From Fasciola hepatica (lineage: Eukaryota; Platyhelminthes; Trematoda; Plagiorchiida; Fasciolidae), in NCBI GenBank assembly GCA_948099385.1, contig CANUEZ040000140.1, positions 868,001 through 932,000 on the forward strand: a stretch of DNA of 64,000 nt, in the 5' to 3' direction. The position numbers and the translations under genes were made by a program. Positions 32,316 to 43,990 of this stretch are shown in pieces; the first letter of the stretch is position 1; each line of letters begins with the position of its first letter. A model generated the notes under the pieces. The model was not told where the DNA came from, did not search any database, and saw only the letters and a program-made list of their open reading frames with translations.

Positions 32316-32473
32316 CTACAGGAAACGCAAAGCATCTCGTTCTCCTACCGGAATCTTCACCTGATGGAACATTTCCCTAATGTCGGCAGACAAAGCCACT
32401 TTACCCACTCTGAAACGGCACAGAACATCGATCAGTGGTGTGGTCCAGTCAGGCCCCTGTAGTAGGCGATCGT

Positions 32474-34735
32474 TCAACGACTTGCCCTGGAACTTGGCCG
32501 CACAGTCGAAAACCACGCGCAGTTTATTGGGTTTTTTGGGGTTGATAACCGGATACCCCTTTTGCTGTCGGTGTTAACAGGCACCCTTTCAACGTAACCG
32601 AGGTCCTCGTTTCGCTTCATCAAATCCGCGTATCGTTCCCACAGATTCTGGTCTCGAATGAAGCGTTCTTTTAGTCGTAGTAATCGTTGGAGAACATAAT
32701 TTCTGTTGTCAGTCCACGAGTCGACCGGTGTGCGCCATGGGAGGGGAACCTCGAACTGTTTTTTGAGGCCTCTAGAGCCTTGCCGCACCGTTTGTAGAGC
32801 GAAGTGATCCTCTTGAGACAACGTCGGTCTTTCGTCCCCAATGTCATGAAACTCCTTTTCATAAAGCCGTTGCAGATGATACTCTATGCGGTCCGTTTCG
32901 GCGGATAAGTAATTCACGGAACCGCGTACCCCTACTGGACCGTATAACATCCATCCCAGAGCCGTGCGTACGGCATAAGGTGCCTGGCGGTCGCCCACTC
33001 TTTGGTCAAGCACCCAATGCGCCTCTGGCACGTCGCATCCGATGAGGAGATCCACCTCATCATCTTCCCAGTCTACGACAGTTACATCCTGCAGGTGGGG
33101 CCATCGAGTCAAGATTGCGTTCACCGACCTTGGTACTCGCATGGGAAGATCCGCTAACGTGAATGCCTCCGTTGGTTCAATTTCCTCGTTAGTGTCTAGA
33201 GAGATGAGTTGCAGCCTTAATCTACCGGCAGTCATTACCTGTGTTCCGCCCACCGTGCTCACTGCTAACGACGTCGCACCTTTAGCCAGTTGGTGTTTGT
33301 CGGCAAACCGCTCTTTCACTAAAGTGGTGTCGGATCCACTATCAACGAAAGCCAACGCCTTGACTATCCCAGTCGGAGTCACTACTCCCACGGCCACTAC
33401 GCCTAAACGTACCGGTTTACTGGCAGATTGTGAAGTTGAACAAATCACGCTGGGCTTGGCACTCGCCTCGGATATGGTTATTCTCGCCTGATGCAGCAGC
33501 CGATGGTGTCTGCCCGTGCAGCCCTCGTAACCACATCGATTCCTTGTTCTACAGGCTGCTGCCCGGTGCGTGGTGTTGAGACAGATGAAACATGCTCCTG
33601 CCATCCTCGCCATTTCCCACCGTTCGTCTATTGTGGCATTGCCGAACTTGGGGCATTCTGGTAGGCCATGGCTAGTACCACAGTATCTGCAATTTGGTTT
33701 CGCCGTAGCATCTCGTGAAATGACGTGTGTGTTGGTCCAAGGCTGGTACTTTGGATGTTCCCGTACAGGGGTTTGGACTTGGCTAGTACCGGGCTTGTTT
33801 GCTCGGTTGCTGTCCCGGATGAGTCGGCCGAATCTGCTGTCAGCTATCTTCGTTTGCCTGTCTAAGTATTCAGTCAGGTCTTCGAAGTTGGCTTCTCTGT
33901 CGCCTCGGCTTATCCGTTCAGCTTCTTCCGCCCACCGACCCTGTAGTTCGGGAGAGAGGTGACGGACTATGCCTTCCAAAGTGTGCATGGCGTCTAGATC
34001 AGCTCTGTAACCTAAATGGTCGAGGGCTATTGAGCAGTTCTGCATCTTGATCACCAGGTCGGCCATGGTGTAGACGTCGCCCTTGGTTTTCTTTGCCTCT
34101 GCCATCACGCCCTCTATTAGGTTACGGGCTACTTTGAAAGGTTGGCCAAACAAGTCCCTCAGAATCTTTCTTGCCCTTGTGTAGCCTTGTTCTGGATCGA
34201 GCATGGTGCATCCGTCGATAGCTTCTCGCGCTCGGCCTCGGCAGTAGTGGGTAAGGTAAAGAAGCCTTTGCCCAGGGTCGGTTACCTTGTTTTCAACGAA
34301 CGTCTCGAACTGTTTGACAAACTTGCAATATTGCTCAGCTCGCCCGTCGAAAACCGTTAACTCCACTCTAGGCAGATCGATCGATGGTGGTTTGTAGTCG
34401 GCGACCTGCGTGGGGTTCCCTACCTTATTGCACTCTAACCCATCGGAAGTGTCGAAGTCACTGGTCCTATACTCTCGCTGTTTCTGTGTACACTTCTCTG
34501 CTTCATGCGCCTGTAGTCTAGCCGAAAGTAACTGTTGCTCTAGTTCTATTATTCTCAGCTTATATAAATCAACGTCCTTACGATCAATATTGCTTTCAAT
34601 AACACATGAGCTAGCACTGACAGGACTAGTCGATCTAGCATTAACTAAAGAATCATAAGTACCCAAAACCTCCCCAGAGACTTGCCGTATTACTTCCTGT
34701 CCGGATTCGACTGCCTTTGATCCTTTCCTTGGCAT
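32474..34735 (-). pseudogene. E2 gag-protease and RT N-terminus, frameshifted at its end
   Basis: The ATG at 34,733-34,735 (MPRKGSKAVESGQEVIRQV) is chosen because the open frame further upstream runs into the LTR, and E3 has the same start. Gag core: DLPRVELTVFDGRAEQYCKF and CRGRAREAIDGCTMLDPEQG. Three zinc motifs follow near 33,490-33,700: CRYCGTSHGLPEC, CFICLNTTHRAAAC and CGYEGC-x3-HH. The protease motif LAFVDSGSDTTLV is intact (near 33,340). The polyprotein continues into RT until ~32,553. There a 19-bp deletion (compared with E1 at ~19,178-19,198) shifts the frame, and the wrong frame ends at 32,474. The proper RT frame resumes at ~32,516 and meets the TAG at 32,316. Confidence 0.92.
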
Positions 34736-34777
34736 TTTGCGTGAATTTTCCTCGTTCCAAATAGATCTATTGAGTAT

Positions 34778-35156
34778 TGTTACGAACGTTTGAGCAATGC
34801 GTAGCCAAATTCGCAACGGATCCCGAAATCAGAAGGCGATTATCCGTGATAATTCTACGATACTAGATTATTAAAATAAACAATGACGTAAACAGTATAC
34901 AAACCTCAATAATACGATCACAAAGTCTCAACAACGAGAAACCGAATAGCAGCGTGTGAGCAGACAGCACGTGCGTCACGCAGGTCCTGAACAAGGATGT
35001 GCCAAAATAGCGCTCTGGGCGCGAACAAACAACAATTGGTCCAGAAAAACAACCAGTTCGTAAAGACAAGTCAATAGTGTATGGAAATGAGTGATGTTGG
35101 GAAAAAACACTGAATCGCGAGGGAAAAAGGGGGATTTTCCACGACCGGCTGTTACA
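34778..35156 (-). repeat. E2 5' LTR
   Basis: 379 bp, same ends and sequence as the left LTR with one visible substitution. On the minus strand it ends 43 bases before the gag ATG. The leader between LTR and gag contains the TATTTGGAACGAGG word shared with E1, but I could not name the primer tRNA. Confidence 0.95.
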
Positions 35157-35161
35157 CCTTG

Positions 35162-36216
35162 TACACGTAGTGAATGCCGTCAACAAGATGAGAGGGTCTG
35201 CACGGAAGACCCAGGGATATTTTAACCTCAGCCGTTGGGAAGACAACAAGTTCGGAGAAGTTAAAATAGCAAGAATAATACGGGCCAAGTCTCTTAATAA
35301 CAGCTGGCTGTCGCTGGATGGGTCGCAGAGGCATCAGAAACCTGGAGGTGCCTGGCTTTTTTGAGTCGGAAACATACATTTTCGGGGAAGAGTTTCACAG
35401 CCTAGGTTAAACACCATTCCTCGAGGGCGGCTTAGTCAACGAAGACCTTAGAGATGGCAGCACTGTGGTTGCCAGTTGAAAAAGTGTAGGTACTTCAATT
35501 TCGTCCGCAGACGAGAACGGCATGCCATTGAGCGTTGTAGGAAACCTAATTTATTTATTAGAGGAAAAGAAGGAGTCGTAAACTTCTGCCGCTTATAGCC
35601 CATTTGGTACCAAGCTTAGGGCTAGGAGTGTGCCCGTTGAACAATTTAACCAGTGAACGATGAGATAAGTAAAAAGAGAACCGAGAAAGTAGTGGGTTAA
35701 CAATGGCAAAAAATCTCAGCTGTGTTGGAAGGTGAGGGAGAATTACACTGCCGAATGCCTCAGATAAATCTAGACTGAGGATAAGAAAAGATTTCCCATT
35801 TTCAGCTGAGTCAGTAAAGAGATTCAGAAAATCATACTGGCAAATCATACAGGTCCGTGAAGGCGGGAATCCATGCTGATTGTCATTAATAAGGCTGATG
35901 GCCAGTAGGTAGTTGATAATGTGATCTTCTGCTGCTTTTGCATCATTCTGGATAAAATGTGGGTACGGTTTGTAGAGTGGAAATCGGATATCTCAGGTAC
36001 AGTTCTTTTTTTGTGAATGAGAATGATTACCGAGCGCTTCCAGTTAGCAGGCATGTGGCTTCCATCAAGTAAGAGGGCGAAGAAGTTAGACAACAGAAGG
36101 GGGAGATCCGGCCCTCCATTGGCAGCAGCAACTGGTCGTGAACCATCGAAGCCTAATCCAGGTGAGGGTTTGCTATTGGACAGTAGCTTACTATTACTCC
36201 TGGCATAGAAGGGCAT
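35162..36216 (-). pseudogene. CR1/Jockey-like RT, fingers and palm
   Basis: The minus frame 36,216-35,845 carries GGPDLPLLLSNFFALLLDG and PANWKRSVIILIHKKR, the RT finger region. In another frame, 35,848-35,558 holds CQYDFLNLF, LSLDLSEAFGSV (first catalytic Asp; usual LDLSKAFDSV) and LLTQLRFFGIVN-like residues to SFYLSHRSL. The expected YADD box seems to read SADE near 35,500 in a shifted frame, so the copy is dead. The segment ends at the E2 target duplication. Confidence 0.78.
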
Positions 36217-37595
36217 GATAAAAAGGCAGGGTCAGTAATGGGTAAAGTTCGATGAAGGGTTATGACTGAAGCTGGAACCGTGGCTGAGGCAAAGAATGCC
36301 TAGGGGGCTTCGGCCATACAAGGTGGGAATTTGATTATTGAGTAATTATCCAGAATCAGGAGTTAGAGTTCCGCTTTGTTATCAGCATTTCTAGATGTGT
36401 ACAACAAAGAAAGGAGATGAGATTTACTCGGGTGGCTCAGTGCCTTAGATTCTAGGTCTCGAAGTCGCATATTGTCCTGTAACTGAATCAGTGCGAAGAG
36501 GCGGTTTAAACAAATAAAAATTGAAAATTCTTCAGAATTACATAGTTGCCCGAGACTTTTGTGGTGCTTCTTGTAGAGTGGCGGAACAAGGGAAGTTTTT
36601 TATATACATCTCGAGAGGACGAGGAAATAATCACATCAGTATTTTTGGCGAATGGGCTTCACTAGAGAAATCCAAATCCTGCTGAGGAATGTGTTGTTGA
36701 AGGGATACGTGGGACTGGGAGGGACACTAAGGGGGAAAGCGAGATGTCCACTTTATTGCCACTGCTGGGGACATTTTGTGTTACCGACATGTCAATGGGG
36801 AGCACGTGGTGAGCAAATATCGTATCTGGTATGTTCTCATTTCTGGTGAGTTCAGAAATATGTTGTGTCCAGCCACCAAGATGAATTCTAATAATAAGGC
36901 CCATATGGTTAGGGGGAGCCAAGGGGTAGGGCAACAAATTCGAGGGAAATGGAAGCCATCCGCAGTAAGCTTCGTTCCGGAAGAAGGAAGGGAGAGGTAT
37001 TGGAAAGATCTGATAAGAAGCGGAACCAAGGAACTAGGGAAATTTGGCGCGAAAAGCGGGCAACCATTGTAGAGTACGGTGAAATGTAGGCCGATAGTGT
37101 TGAGCAATCCGAATATCAGATACTAATTAGATCCCAGGAATAGCTTTTGGAACCAGCCACAAGCCAGGAGTTCCGAAGCGTGCCAAAAGACGATAGAAGT
37201 CGGTGGAGTCGGTGAAGCACGATTTTGTTGAAAAAATTTCGTTCACGTTTGGGTTTGGGAGCGACACCGGACGCGATACTAGCTAAAGGAGCTGAGAGCT
37301 CAACCGCCCGCGGGCACAGCAGTCAAAATGTGTTCATCAAATTGGCGAAAACCAACTGTCCCCCAGCGAGCAGACATACAAGGCACAGCCCTGCGGCATC
37401 GAGCGACAAACAAACTGCTAACAGCTAAGTGGTAATTGATTATGTTTGTCTACAGTGATTTTTGATCATTATTTACACGTTCGAACTCAATCTTCTCCAA
37501 GTTGCTTCCAGTGAACCAGAGTGAATTGGGAATGTACCGGAGCGCAGTGTGTAAAAGGGGCTCGAGGTGCAGACTTTCTTGGCATAGGCTAGAAA

Positions 37596-38570
37596 TCACA
37601 CACCACCCTGGTTAAGCCTACTGGTACTTAAAATATTGTACCCCACGAAGGAAATTTGATTACTAGGGGTACCCTCGAACAGCCAGGATTCAGCTATCAA
37701 GATGATGTCGCGGTTATGTGTGAGGACAAACCTCTCTGAGTGCGGAAGTGCACCGAGAATAGAGTTAGAGTTGAATAGGGCTGGAGATATGCCACTAGTG
37801 GGAATCAACGCAGGCACACCAGAGGCTGCTTAAGTTGCAAAACGACAAACTTTAGCCTTTGGGATGAATGGAGGTCGGAGTCAGGGCGGAATATACGAAT
37901 GTTGGGGCTAGCGGAGGTTCACATGGGGCGACTTCCAGTCATGCTGAAGTAAATGGTACGGGGAAAGAGACTGCTGATGTGTAGAACAAATGGGCATCAA
38001 CCGAGGGGGGAATGTTGGAGCAAACGGAAAACTTTGTGGAGTTAGGCGAGTGGATATCAGGCAAAGGTGATTAGAAGCAGTCGAAAAATACTGGTCTGTG
38101 CAAACTGAGTAATGACTGAAGAGGGTGCAGAGAGCGGGGCTGGAAATGCTTGAGAAATGGGGATGAAGAGGGGTAGAATAATTCGGGCTTTATGGGAATG
38201 TAGGGCAAGTTGGGCGGGACAACGTCAATGGAGCATTTAGAATCGGTGCAACAGAGATAGTTGTCAGGATTGGAGTACGACATGAGGCAGAGGGTACGGC
38301 TTGAGAAGGCCGTATATTGGGATTGGCAGGCAGCGAACGCGGTGAGCTTGTAGGCACAACCGATACATAGAAACAAGGGATACTTTCTGAGGTCGAAACC
38401 AGGTTTAGTGAGCTAACGCGAGTTAGTTTATCAGGAGCCAGTTGGATGAAGGAGGGGTCTGTGAGAAGGGCGGGCAGACTGATGGACTTATTCCTCCGGA
38501 TGGCGAGTAGTTTATCTTCGGAGGGAACCGAGAGCAAATTAAAGTTGGAGATGTACTCAACAGGTGACAA
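37596..38570 (-). pseudogene. CR1/Jockey-like endonuclease start and upstream region
   Basis: The frame 37,817-37,596 reads FNSNSILGALPHSERFVLTH, RDIILIAESWLF and ISFVGYNILSTSRLNQGGV, the N-terminal part of the CR1-type endonuclease with the catalytic Glu in AESWL (usual SETWL). The pyrimidine-rich frames upstream (38,570-38,071), full of Ser, Pro and Leu, are likely the end of ORF1 or the linker, but carry no motif I can name. The remainder of the endonuclease, 37,595-36,217, is too decayed to read. Confidence 0.68.
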
Positions 38571-39716
38571 GGTGGGGGTCGATAGTTGCCTCCTTTTTAT
38601 GAATGGCAGTAAAAGGGAGAAACGGATATGTCTACGTCAACAGCAATGGGGCCCGATTTCAAAGGGTCTAGGGCGAGAGCAAATATAAGGCATCCGGTAT
38701 TTGTGAAGATGCGGAAGGCGCCGGTGAAGATCAGAGGATGGGGACTTGAGAAGAAGTGGTGGAGTGATCACCTGTCGGAGTCGAAGGCTCAGGATCATCA
38801 GGAGTCATTCTCGGGGGGAAGTTGAGAAAGATTTAGCAGTCTCTCTTCGACGGGGGTTTTTATCTTCGACTCTTTTTGTGTTTTCTAGAGGGAACAAGAA
38901 GCTATAGTGGTACGCATTTTATTGAACTCCTTGGAGGAGAGATTATCTACAAATAACGTAAAGATTGGACAGACAAAGCTCGGAGTGCTCTTATACAGTC
39001 TTGATATTTGACAACGAAGGGGAGTCGTACCACGAGTATTCAACAACGTACGCTTGATAAGCCCCTTGAGACATTGAGAACGACAGAATTACGGGAGTTT
39101 CTCGCTCTTATGTGAACTTCCGACTCAGCAGGGTCAACAAAACCACCAGCCCCTCCCAGGCAATGAAGAGTAGAACTTCCAGTGCTTTCTGTGGAGCACA
39201 GCTTGGGGGGGGGGAGTCTACATACAGTACCATCGAAATTCAGGAGCTGGAACTTTGTATCTGAAGTGCTCTGGCCTAAGGATGCTTTTATTTCCATCTT
39301 CCGGCCCACAAAATCGCAGAGGTCAAGCGATAATTATTTTATGGCTGCGGGAGTTTGAATCAGCCTATTTTTTTAGCAACCAGAGTATGAGAGGATGGGG
39401 TATTATTGGAGGACTTCTTAACGCTGTTGGTTCAGACAACTTGGGCCACTGGTTGTGTTCTCAGTGAAGGTCTAAATGTTGTGCTGTTGTAAATCATACA
39501 AGAGTTTGATGTCGTTGGAAAACGGGGAAGGGCCACCAGCATAGGTAACAAGAAGGATGCCACTGCCGTAGATGAGAAACAACATTGAACCCGCAACTAT
39601 GCTTCGTACCACACCACTAATGACAGGAACCGGTAGTGATTTATGGCTATCTACGGAGATAGTCTGAGATTTATGGGTAGGATAAGAAGTAAACCCTACG
39701 TGAAGAAGATCGGCGA
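38571..39716. other. Unassigned stretch
   Basis: No domain recognised. The frame 39,040-39,309 (-) has no known motif. A run of nine to ten G at ~39,207-39,216 is the only simple-sequence feature seen. Confidence 0.4.
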
Positions 39717-39990
39717 CTAAATACTCTCAGAGTTTGGAGGGAAAACTAGTATAAGGAACTTGATCGAGGGCCTTCGTCGTGTCAGGGAAAATGGTGCTGG
39801 CGATCTGACCCCACATGCACCACTGATACCCGGATTGGTATGGCTGGGTATGCAAGTAGTGCAAAGCCGCACTTGGAGAAAGCCGTGCTGACCAGTATGG
39901 ATGAGATACTGACCCAGCAAATAACCTAACGTTGGATCCTATAATGACACAATAAGACCAACGCATGTGACTTGGTTTACCGAGTAGCAT
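39717..39990 (-). pseudogene. Possible non-LTR reverse transcriptase scrap
   Basis: The minus strand reads YLIHTGQHGFLQVRLC in one frame and DTTKALDQVPY in another. These resemble the QHGF-x-x-GRSC and D-F-(S/T)-KAFD-x-VP blocks of non-LTR reverse transcriptases at about the right spacing. Only these two blocks support the call and both have substitutions. Confidence 0.4.
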
Positions 39991-40413
39991 TTTAACGACT
40001 TAAGCCTTGGGCTCGCACGCCGCATCTTTCCGAATACCCAGGCCGAACCGTGTACGTGTTTGTCGGGCGCATGCCACTTGACGGTCACGCTCTTAAAATG
40101 TACAGTAATGCACTGGGCAATGAGGTCACCCAGTACTGTGTGCAACAGGCGTTGAAGGGTGGCGGTGAGTTTCGCTACAAAGAATGGAACTGTTTGAGAT
40201 TCATAGTCTGATAACCAGAAGCTCAGGCTTGGCGAATTGGTACGCTCCAGCATCTGTTGATAGGTTAAGCCACCCAGTTCAGTAGTCTGGAAAGTAGAAA
40301 AATCTTATTGCGCCATTAGCCGCAAAGCAGTTGCACAATTTGAAATGCTCTCACTCTGCGGCTGAACGTTCTCATGGTGACATCGTTCCTTGTGAACAAT
40401 AAGATTTGGTGGG

Positions 40414-41210
40414 TCAAGCGTTACGTGATGTGTTTAAGAAGCTCGCAAGATAATTGCGGACCCGACTCCCTTCCAATGAATGGAATTTGAAGGCTGAAGC
40501 TATGATATGTGGCCCTTGATGAAGAGGAGACGGCTGGGCAACGGGAGACCAACGAGGTCTTCCGTACCTACCCATCCGCCGGCAAGTTTCCCTGGCAGTC
40601 GTGGACCGTGCGAAGGGGGAGTACCTCTCCGGGTACCGGCACGATACTGGCAACGGAGCCAACTCCATATCCCAGTGTGAGCACTGGAAGAGGCAAGCCT
40701 GGATGGATTTGGAGCGGAAAAACCACTGCGGCTGCGAGTAGAGGAGGGGCTACAATGTTCCGAACGCAAAGGGTGAATAGCGGTCATGTTCACCAGAAGA
40801 GAGCTAAGTTGAGCAGCCATATCTGCCAAAGCTGAGTCCGTGGAGGCTGTGGACGGAGGAAAACACCGATTAATTCGGGCGGATGCTGCTTCCATAAAAC
40901 GGGCCGCTGCCGAAGCCGGCTTGCCTGATGACATTTTATTTAGCTTTCGCGTCCACAATTGTTGCAACATCATATGGCCATTTGGCATGCCTATAGCTAG
41001 TTGCAGCATACGACACAGAAGCTGTGAAGGCTTCTGACCGCCGAGGGAAAGACCACCAATCGGTTGGAATAAAAGGTTTGAGTAGGAATTCCCGGTGCTT
41101 CCTGCAGCAGCCTGGGGAGACACCTCATAAGGCTTGCTCGTGTGTGTGTTGGAGATAACGTCCTCGACAACTTCAGGGATATAAAGGAAGTTCAGCGGCG
41201 AGATTTGCAT
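40414..41210 (-). pseudogene. Gypsy gag fragment
   Basis: The 236-residue minus-strand frame holds LGGQKPSQLLCRMLQLAIGM, MLQQLWTRKL and DSALADMAAQLSSLLVNMTA. These match the C-terminal half of CsRn1-type Gag, which usually has LGDQKPSQLLRRM, LWLQRLP, and ALTDMAAQLSSL. A cysteine-containing tail (near TGIWSWLRCQYRAGTR) may be the decayed nucleocapsid part. It lies 3' of the Gypsy integrase next door and in the same orientation, so it belongs to a separate, adjacent insertion. Confidence 0.62.
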
Positions 41211-41314
41211 ACTTCTGCTTTATTGAGGTGATTCTTGGAGCGGGAAACTGTGCTCACAGATGAGTCAGATAAACGGTGAGGTTCTCCGGAATAAGTGGCA
41301 ATGCATTCACCGGG

Positions 41315-42317
41315 CTAGCCATGTGCATTTCTCCTATCGCGCACAGAATAATGCACACATTGTGGATAGTCAACAGAAATGTTTGATGGTGTTTCTGCGG
41401 ATGGTGGTGGTGTTGGTGTTTCTGGTGATGGAGGAGTACCAGAATATGCGGGCTTCCATCTGTCAATGGAAACAGTATCTGGTTTGTGAGCTTTCTGAAC
41501 CACAAAATATTTGTCTGTGCGGCTAAGTGCCTTAAATGGACCGTCATACCGTGGTGTGAGTGGTTTGCGTACAGCATCGTTACGAATAAACACGAAAGGT
41601 GACGTGTATAGATCATGATGTACAAAACGTGTGTGGATGACGAGCGAGCGGGTGTTGGGCGTAGATGTGACATACGGTATTTAAGTTGTTGAACAAGCAG
41701 ATAGGTTAGACTGTCAGCAGCGCTGGTTTGAACGTACTCACCTGGAAGGCAAACAATGGTATCGAAAACGAGTTCAGCTGACGTGCTGTGGAGGGCATAC
41801 TTGACTGACGATAGAAGACCTAAGAGAACGAGTGGCAGATTGTCGCTCCAATAATTGGGGTTTGGCCGTGATATTAGTGCTGCTTTTAGCTGACGATTTA
41901 GGCGTTCTACCATGCCCTTGGACGGGGGATGGTATGCAGTTGTCGTGATGTGTTTACAGCCAAGCAGTTTAATAAACTCACGAAACAAATTCGATTGGAA
42001 TTGATTGCCGCGATCTGTGGTGACGGTTCACGGCACACTAAATGTGGTAATATAGTGTTGCATTAGTACCTTCCTAATATTTTCTGTCGTGATGTCGAAA
42101 TCAGGTACTGCCGCCGGCCAGCACTTGAGACGATCGACAACGGTTAACATGTGGGTATGTCCATTTGATGATAGTAGTGGACCAACGAAGTCGACGTGAA
42201 TACGTGTGAATAGGACGTCGGGAAATGTGAATGTACTAGGAGGCGAAAATGTGTGTTAGTGGACTTTGGTTCTCTGACATTGTAAACACTGTTTAGTACG
42301 TAGTGCAATGTCAAAAT
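41315..42317 (-). pseudogene. Gypsy integrase
   Basis: Minus-strand order: KQCLQCQRTKVH (Cys pair of the zinc-binding domain, near 42,290), VDFVGPLLSSNGHTHMLTVV (Asp 1, near 42,190), [13 protein letters not shown] (Asp 2, near 42,010) and [12 protein letters not shown] (Glu, near 41,905). A stop precedes VTTDR near 42,030 and a frameshift follows RPTPARSSS near 41,645. The C-terminus resumes at 41,593 with [12 protein letters not shown]. About 548 bp of it are identical to the copy at 7,993-8,541. Confidence 0.87.
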
Positions 42318-43060
42318 TCATACTGGGCCAAACAAATCTGGCAGAAATGAGCTTCCGTGATGCACGGATATCAGGATGGGAACGAGATTTGAAATTATCC
42401 AAAAGGATTTTCCTGTAGATAGTTGGAACACAGGACGAGGGTTACCGGTAGACCAATCATGTAGGATTGTACAATCGGCTGAAGGTAGGGGAGAATGCCT
42501 TAGCTGGAGTGTGGAGAATGTGCGCAGTTCAGGCAAGGATGGATCACCATGCCGGAGGTTAACCAAATCCGTAAGATCGAACTTTGTTTGCACAGTGTTG
42601 ACGTCAGGTCTGGATAAAGCACCAGCCACAAGATCATCAACTCCACGCACGTAGCGGATACCCGTTGTAAACTGAGAAACATGATCCAGATGGCAGATGT
42701 CTCCAGGTGAATATCTATCCGGCTTGGCATGAATTGCATGTGTCAGTGGTTTGCGGTCAATGCGCACACGAAACTGTCGTCCCTCCAAAAGGTGGCGGAC
42801 GTGACAAATAGACAGGCAAATAGCCAGGATTTCACGAGAAGATGTGCTGTAACTTGTCTGTGCCGCCTGGAGATTTTGCGAGAAGAAAGCTAAAGGTCGT
42901 AATCGATTGCCCACAATTTGATGGGGCACTGCACCGACCGCAGTATTGGAGGCATCAGTTGTTAGGAATACCTCGGTATTCGGATCCGAATGTAGGTGAT
43001 GCAGCACGGTGGCTTCTGCGAGAGCTTTTTTGGCTTCTGCAAAGCTGCCCCGGCCTCGGG
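42318..43060 (-). pseudogene. Gypsy RNase H and zinc-binding linker
   Basis: VFLTTDASNTAVGAVPHQIV (first Asp), SYSTSSREILAICLSI (Glu; usual Y-S-x-x-x-REL) and FRVRIDRKPLTHAI, where the usual TDHKPL Asp-His reads DRK, so part of the site is altered. The linker YVRGVDDLVAGALSRPDV (usual H-x-x-G-x-x-N-x-VADALSR) closes the domain. The frame stays open to 42,318. Confidence 0.82.
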
Positions 43061-43990
43061 AGTGGAGTCGATCGTCTTGGCGTTGGACTTGAATAGATCG
43101 ATTAAGGGCGAAAGGATGGTAGCGCAATGAGAGATGAAACGGCGGTAGTAGTTCAAAATTCCCAAGAAACGGCGTAACTGTGCTATTGTCTTAGGTGCAG
43201 GGAATGACAGGATGCTAAGCACTTTGTCTGGGAGGGGTGTCAAACCGTTTTGATTGATATGGTACCCAAAAAGGTCGAGGGAGGGGAAGCCGAACACACA
43301 TCTATTAGGATTTAGTTGAGGTCAGTATTGATGAAAACGCTGAAAGGGTTGACGCGGACGAATGATATGCTCTGATGGAGAGGAGCTGGCAATTAGGGTG
43401 TCGTGAAAGTAGTCACACACAAGGGGTAGACTTCGAAGCACTTCGTCAATAAATCGTTGGAAAGTCTGAGCAGCGTTTCTTAATCCAAGCGGCATGTGTA
43501 TGAACTTGGACAAGCCAAAAGGCGTGGTGATGTCTGTCATGTGAATGTCCTCTTCGGCCAAGGGGATTTGGTGATATACCTTTGCGGGGTCATTCTAATA
43601 AAAAAATCGTCCTTCCGGAGAGACTTTATGCAAGATCAAGGATGCACGGATCGGGTACCTGTTGGAGGTGATGACCTTATTGAGAGCACGGTAGTCTCCA
43701 TAGAGTTTCTAATCACAAGATAACCCTGGGACCAAGTGCAAAGGAGAGGCCCATGGGCTTGACGATGTTTGAGTTACTCCAAGATTCATCATGTGTTCGA
43801 ATCCACGGGGTGCAAGATGGAGTATGTCGGCATTTAGTCGAAGTGGTTGAGTGTGGACCGTTGATCTTTTGTGGTGATGTGGTGACTCACGGCATGAGAC
43901 ACTGGATCGGTGAACTGACATGGTGTGGTAACTAATAACAGAACTAGAATAGTCGTACTATCCGCAATGTACGCAATATAGCTCCCGACT
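42962..43990 (-). pseudogene. Gypsy reverse transcriptase, broken
   Basis: The minus frames give RLNADILHLAPRGFEHMMNLG and SSSPWASPLHLVPG (43,921-43,709), then ITTPFGLSKFIHMPLGLRNA and AQTFQRFIDEVLRSLP (43,561-43,322), and LDLFGYHINQNGLTPLPDKV with LRRFLGILNYYRRFI (43,297-43,000). The YIDD box reads FHDT (DYFHDTLIASSS), so two of the key positions are lost. The segment between 43,709 and 43,561 is in disrupted frames. Confidence 0.85.

Larger units (their letters stand above)
28482..35156 (-). mobile_element. BEL/Pao LTR retrotransposon, copy E2, near full length
   Basis: This 6,675-bp element has two 379-bp LTRs, gag-protease, RT, RNase H and integrase, a polypurine tract, and a perfect 5-bp target duplication CCTTG (28,477-28,481 and 35,157-35,161). 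I see one difference between the LTRs (A at the AAACAATATAC word near 28,600, G near 34,896). That points to a recent insertion. Pol is nevertheless interrupted by a 19-bp deletion (~32,553) and a TAG (32,316-32,318). Apart from these the encoded domains have all catalytic residues. Confidence 0.95.
27591..38570 (-). mobile_element. CR1/Jockey-like non-LTR retrotransposon split by E2
   Basis: In minus-strand order: a pyrimidine-rich ORF1 end (38,570-37,820), an endonuclease start (37,817-37,596), the RT palm (36,216-35,162), then the E2 insertion, then the RT thumb and 3' region (28,476-27,591). Removing E2 and one copy of CCTTG joins the RT in one frame across the junction, with YVYK on one side and VRARPLLEYC on the other. 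The left limit is approximate. The element has many frameshifts and is older than E2. Confidence 0.75.

Noticed and set aside
36425..36485. A tRNA-like GGTGGCTCAGTGCCTTAGA word on the plus strand
   Set aside because: It resembles an A box, but no B box at the proper distance was convincing, so it was not listed as a SINE or tRNA.
41315..41526. Plus-strand frames opposite the Gypsy integrase C-terminus
   Set aside because: They are complementary shadows of the minus-strand integrase and its Pro/His-rich tail.
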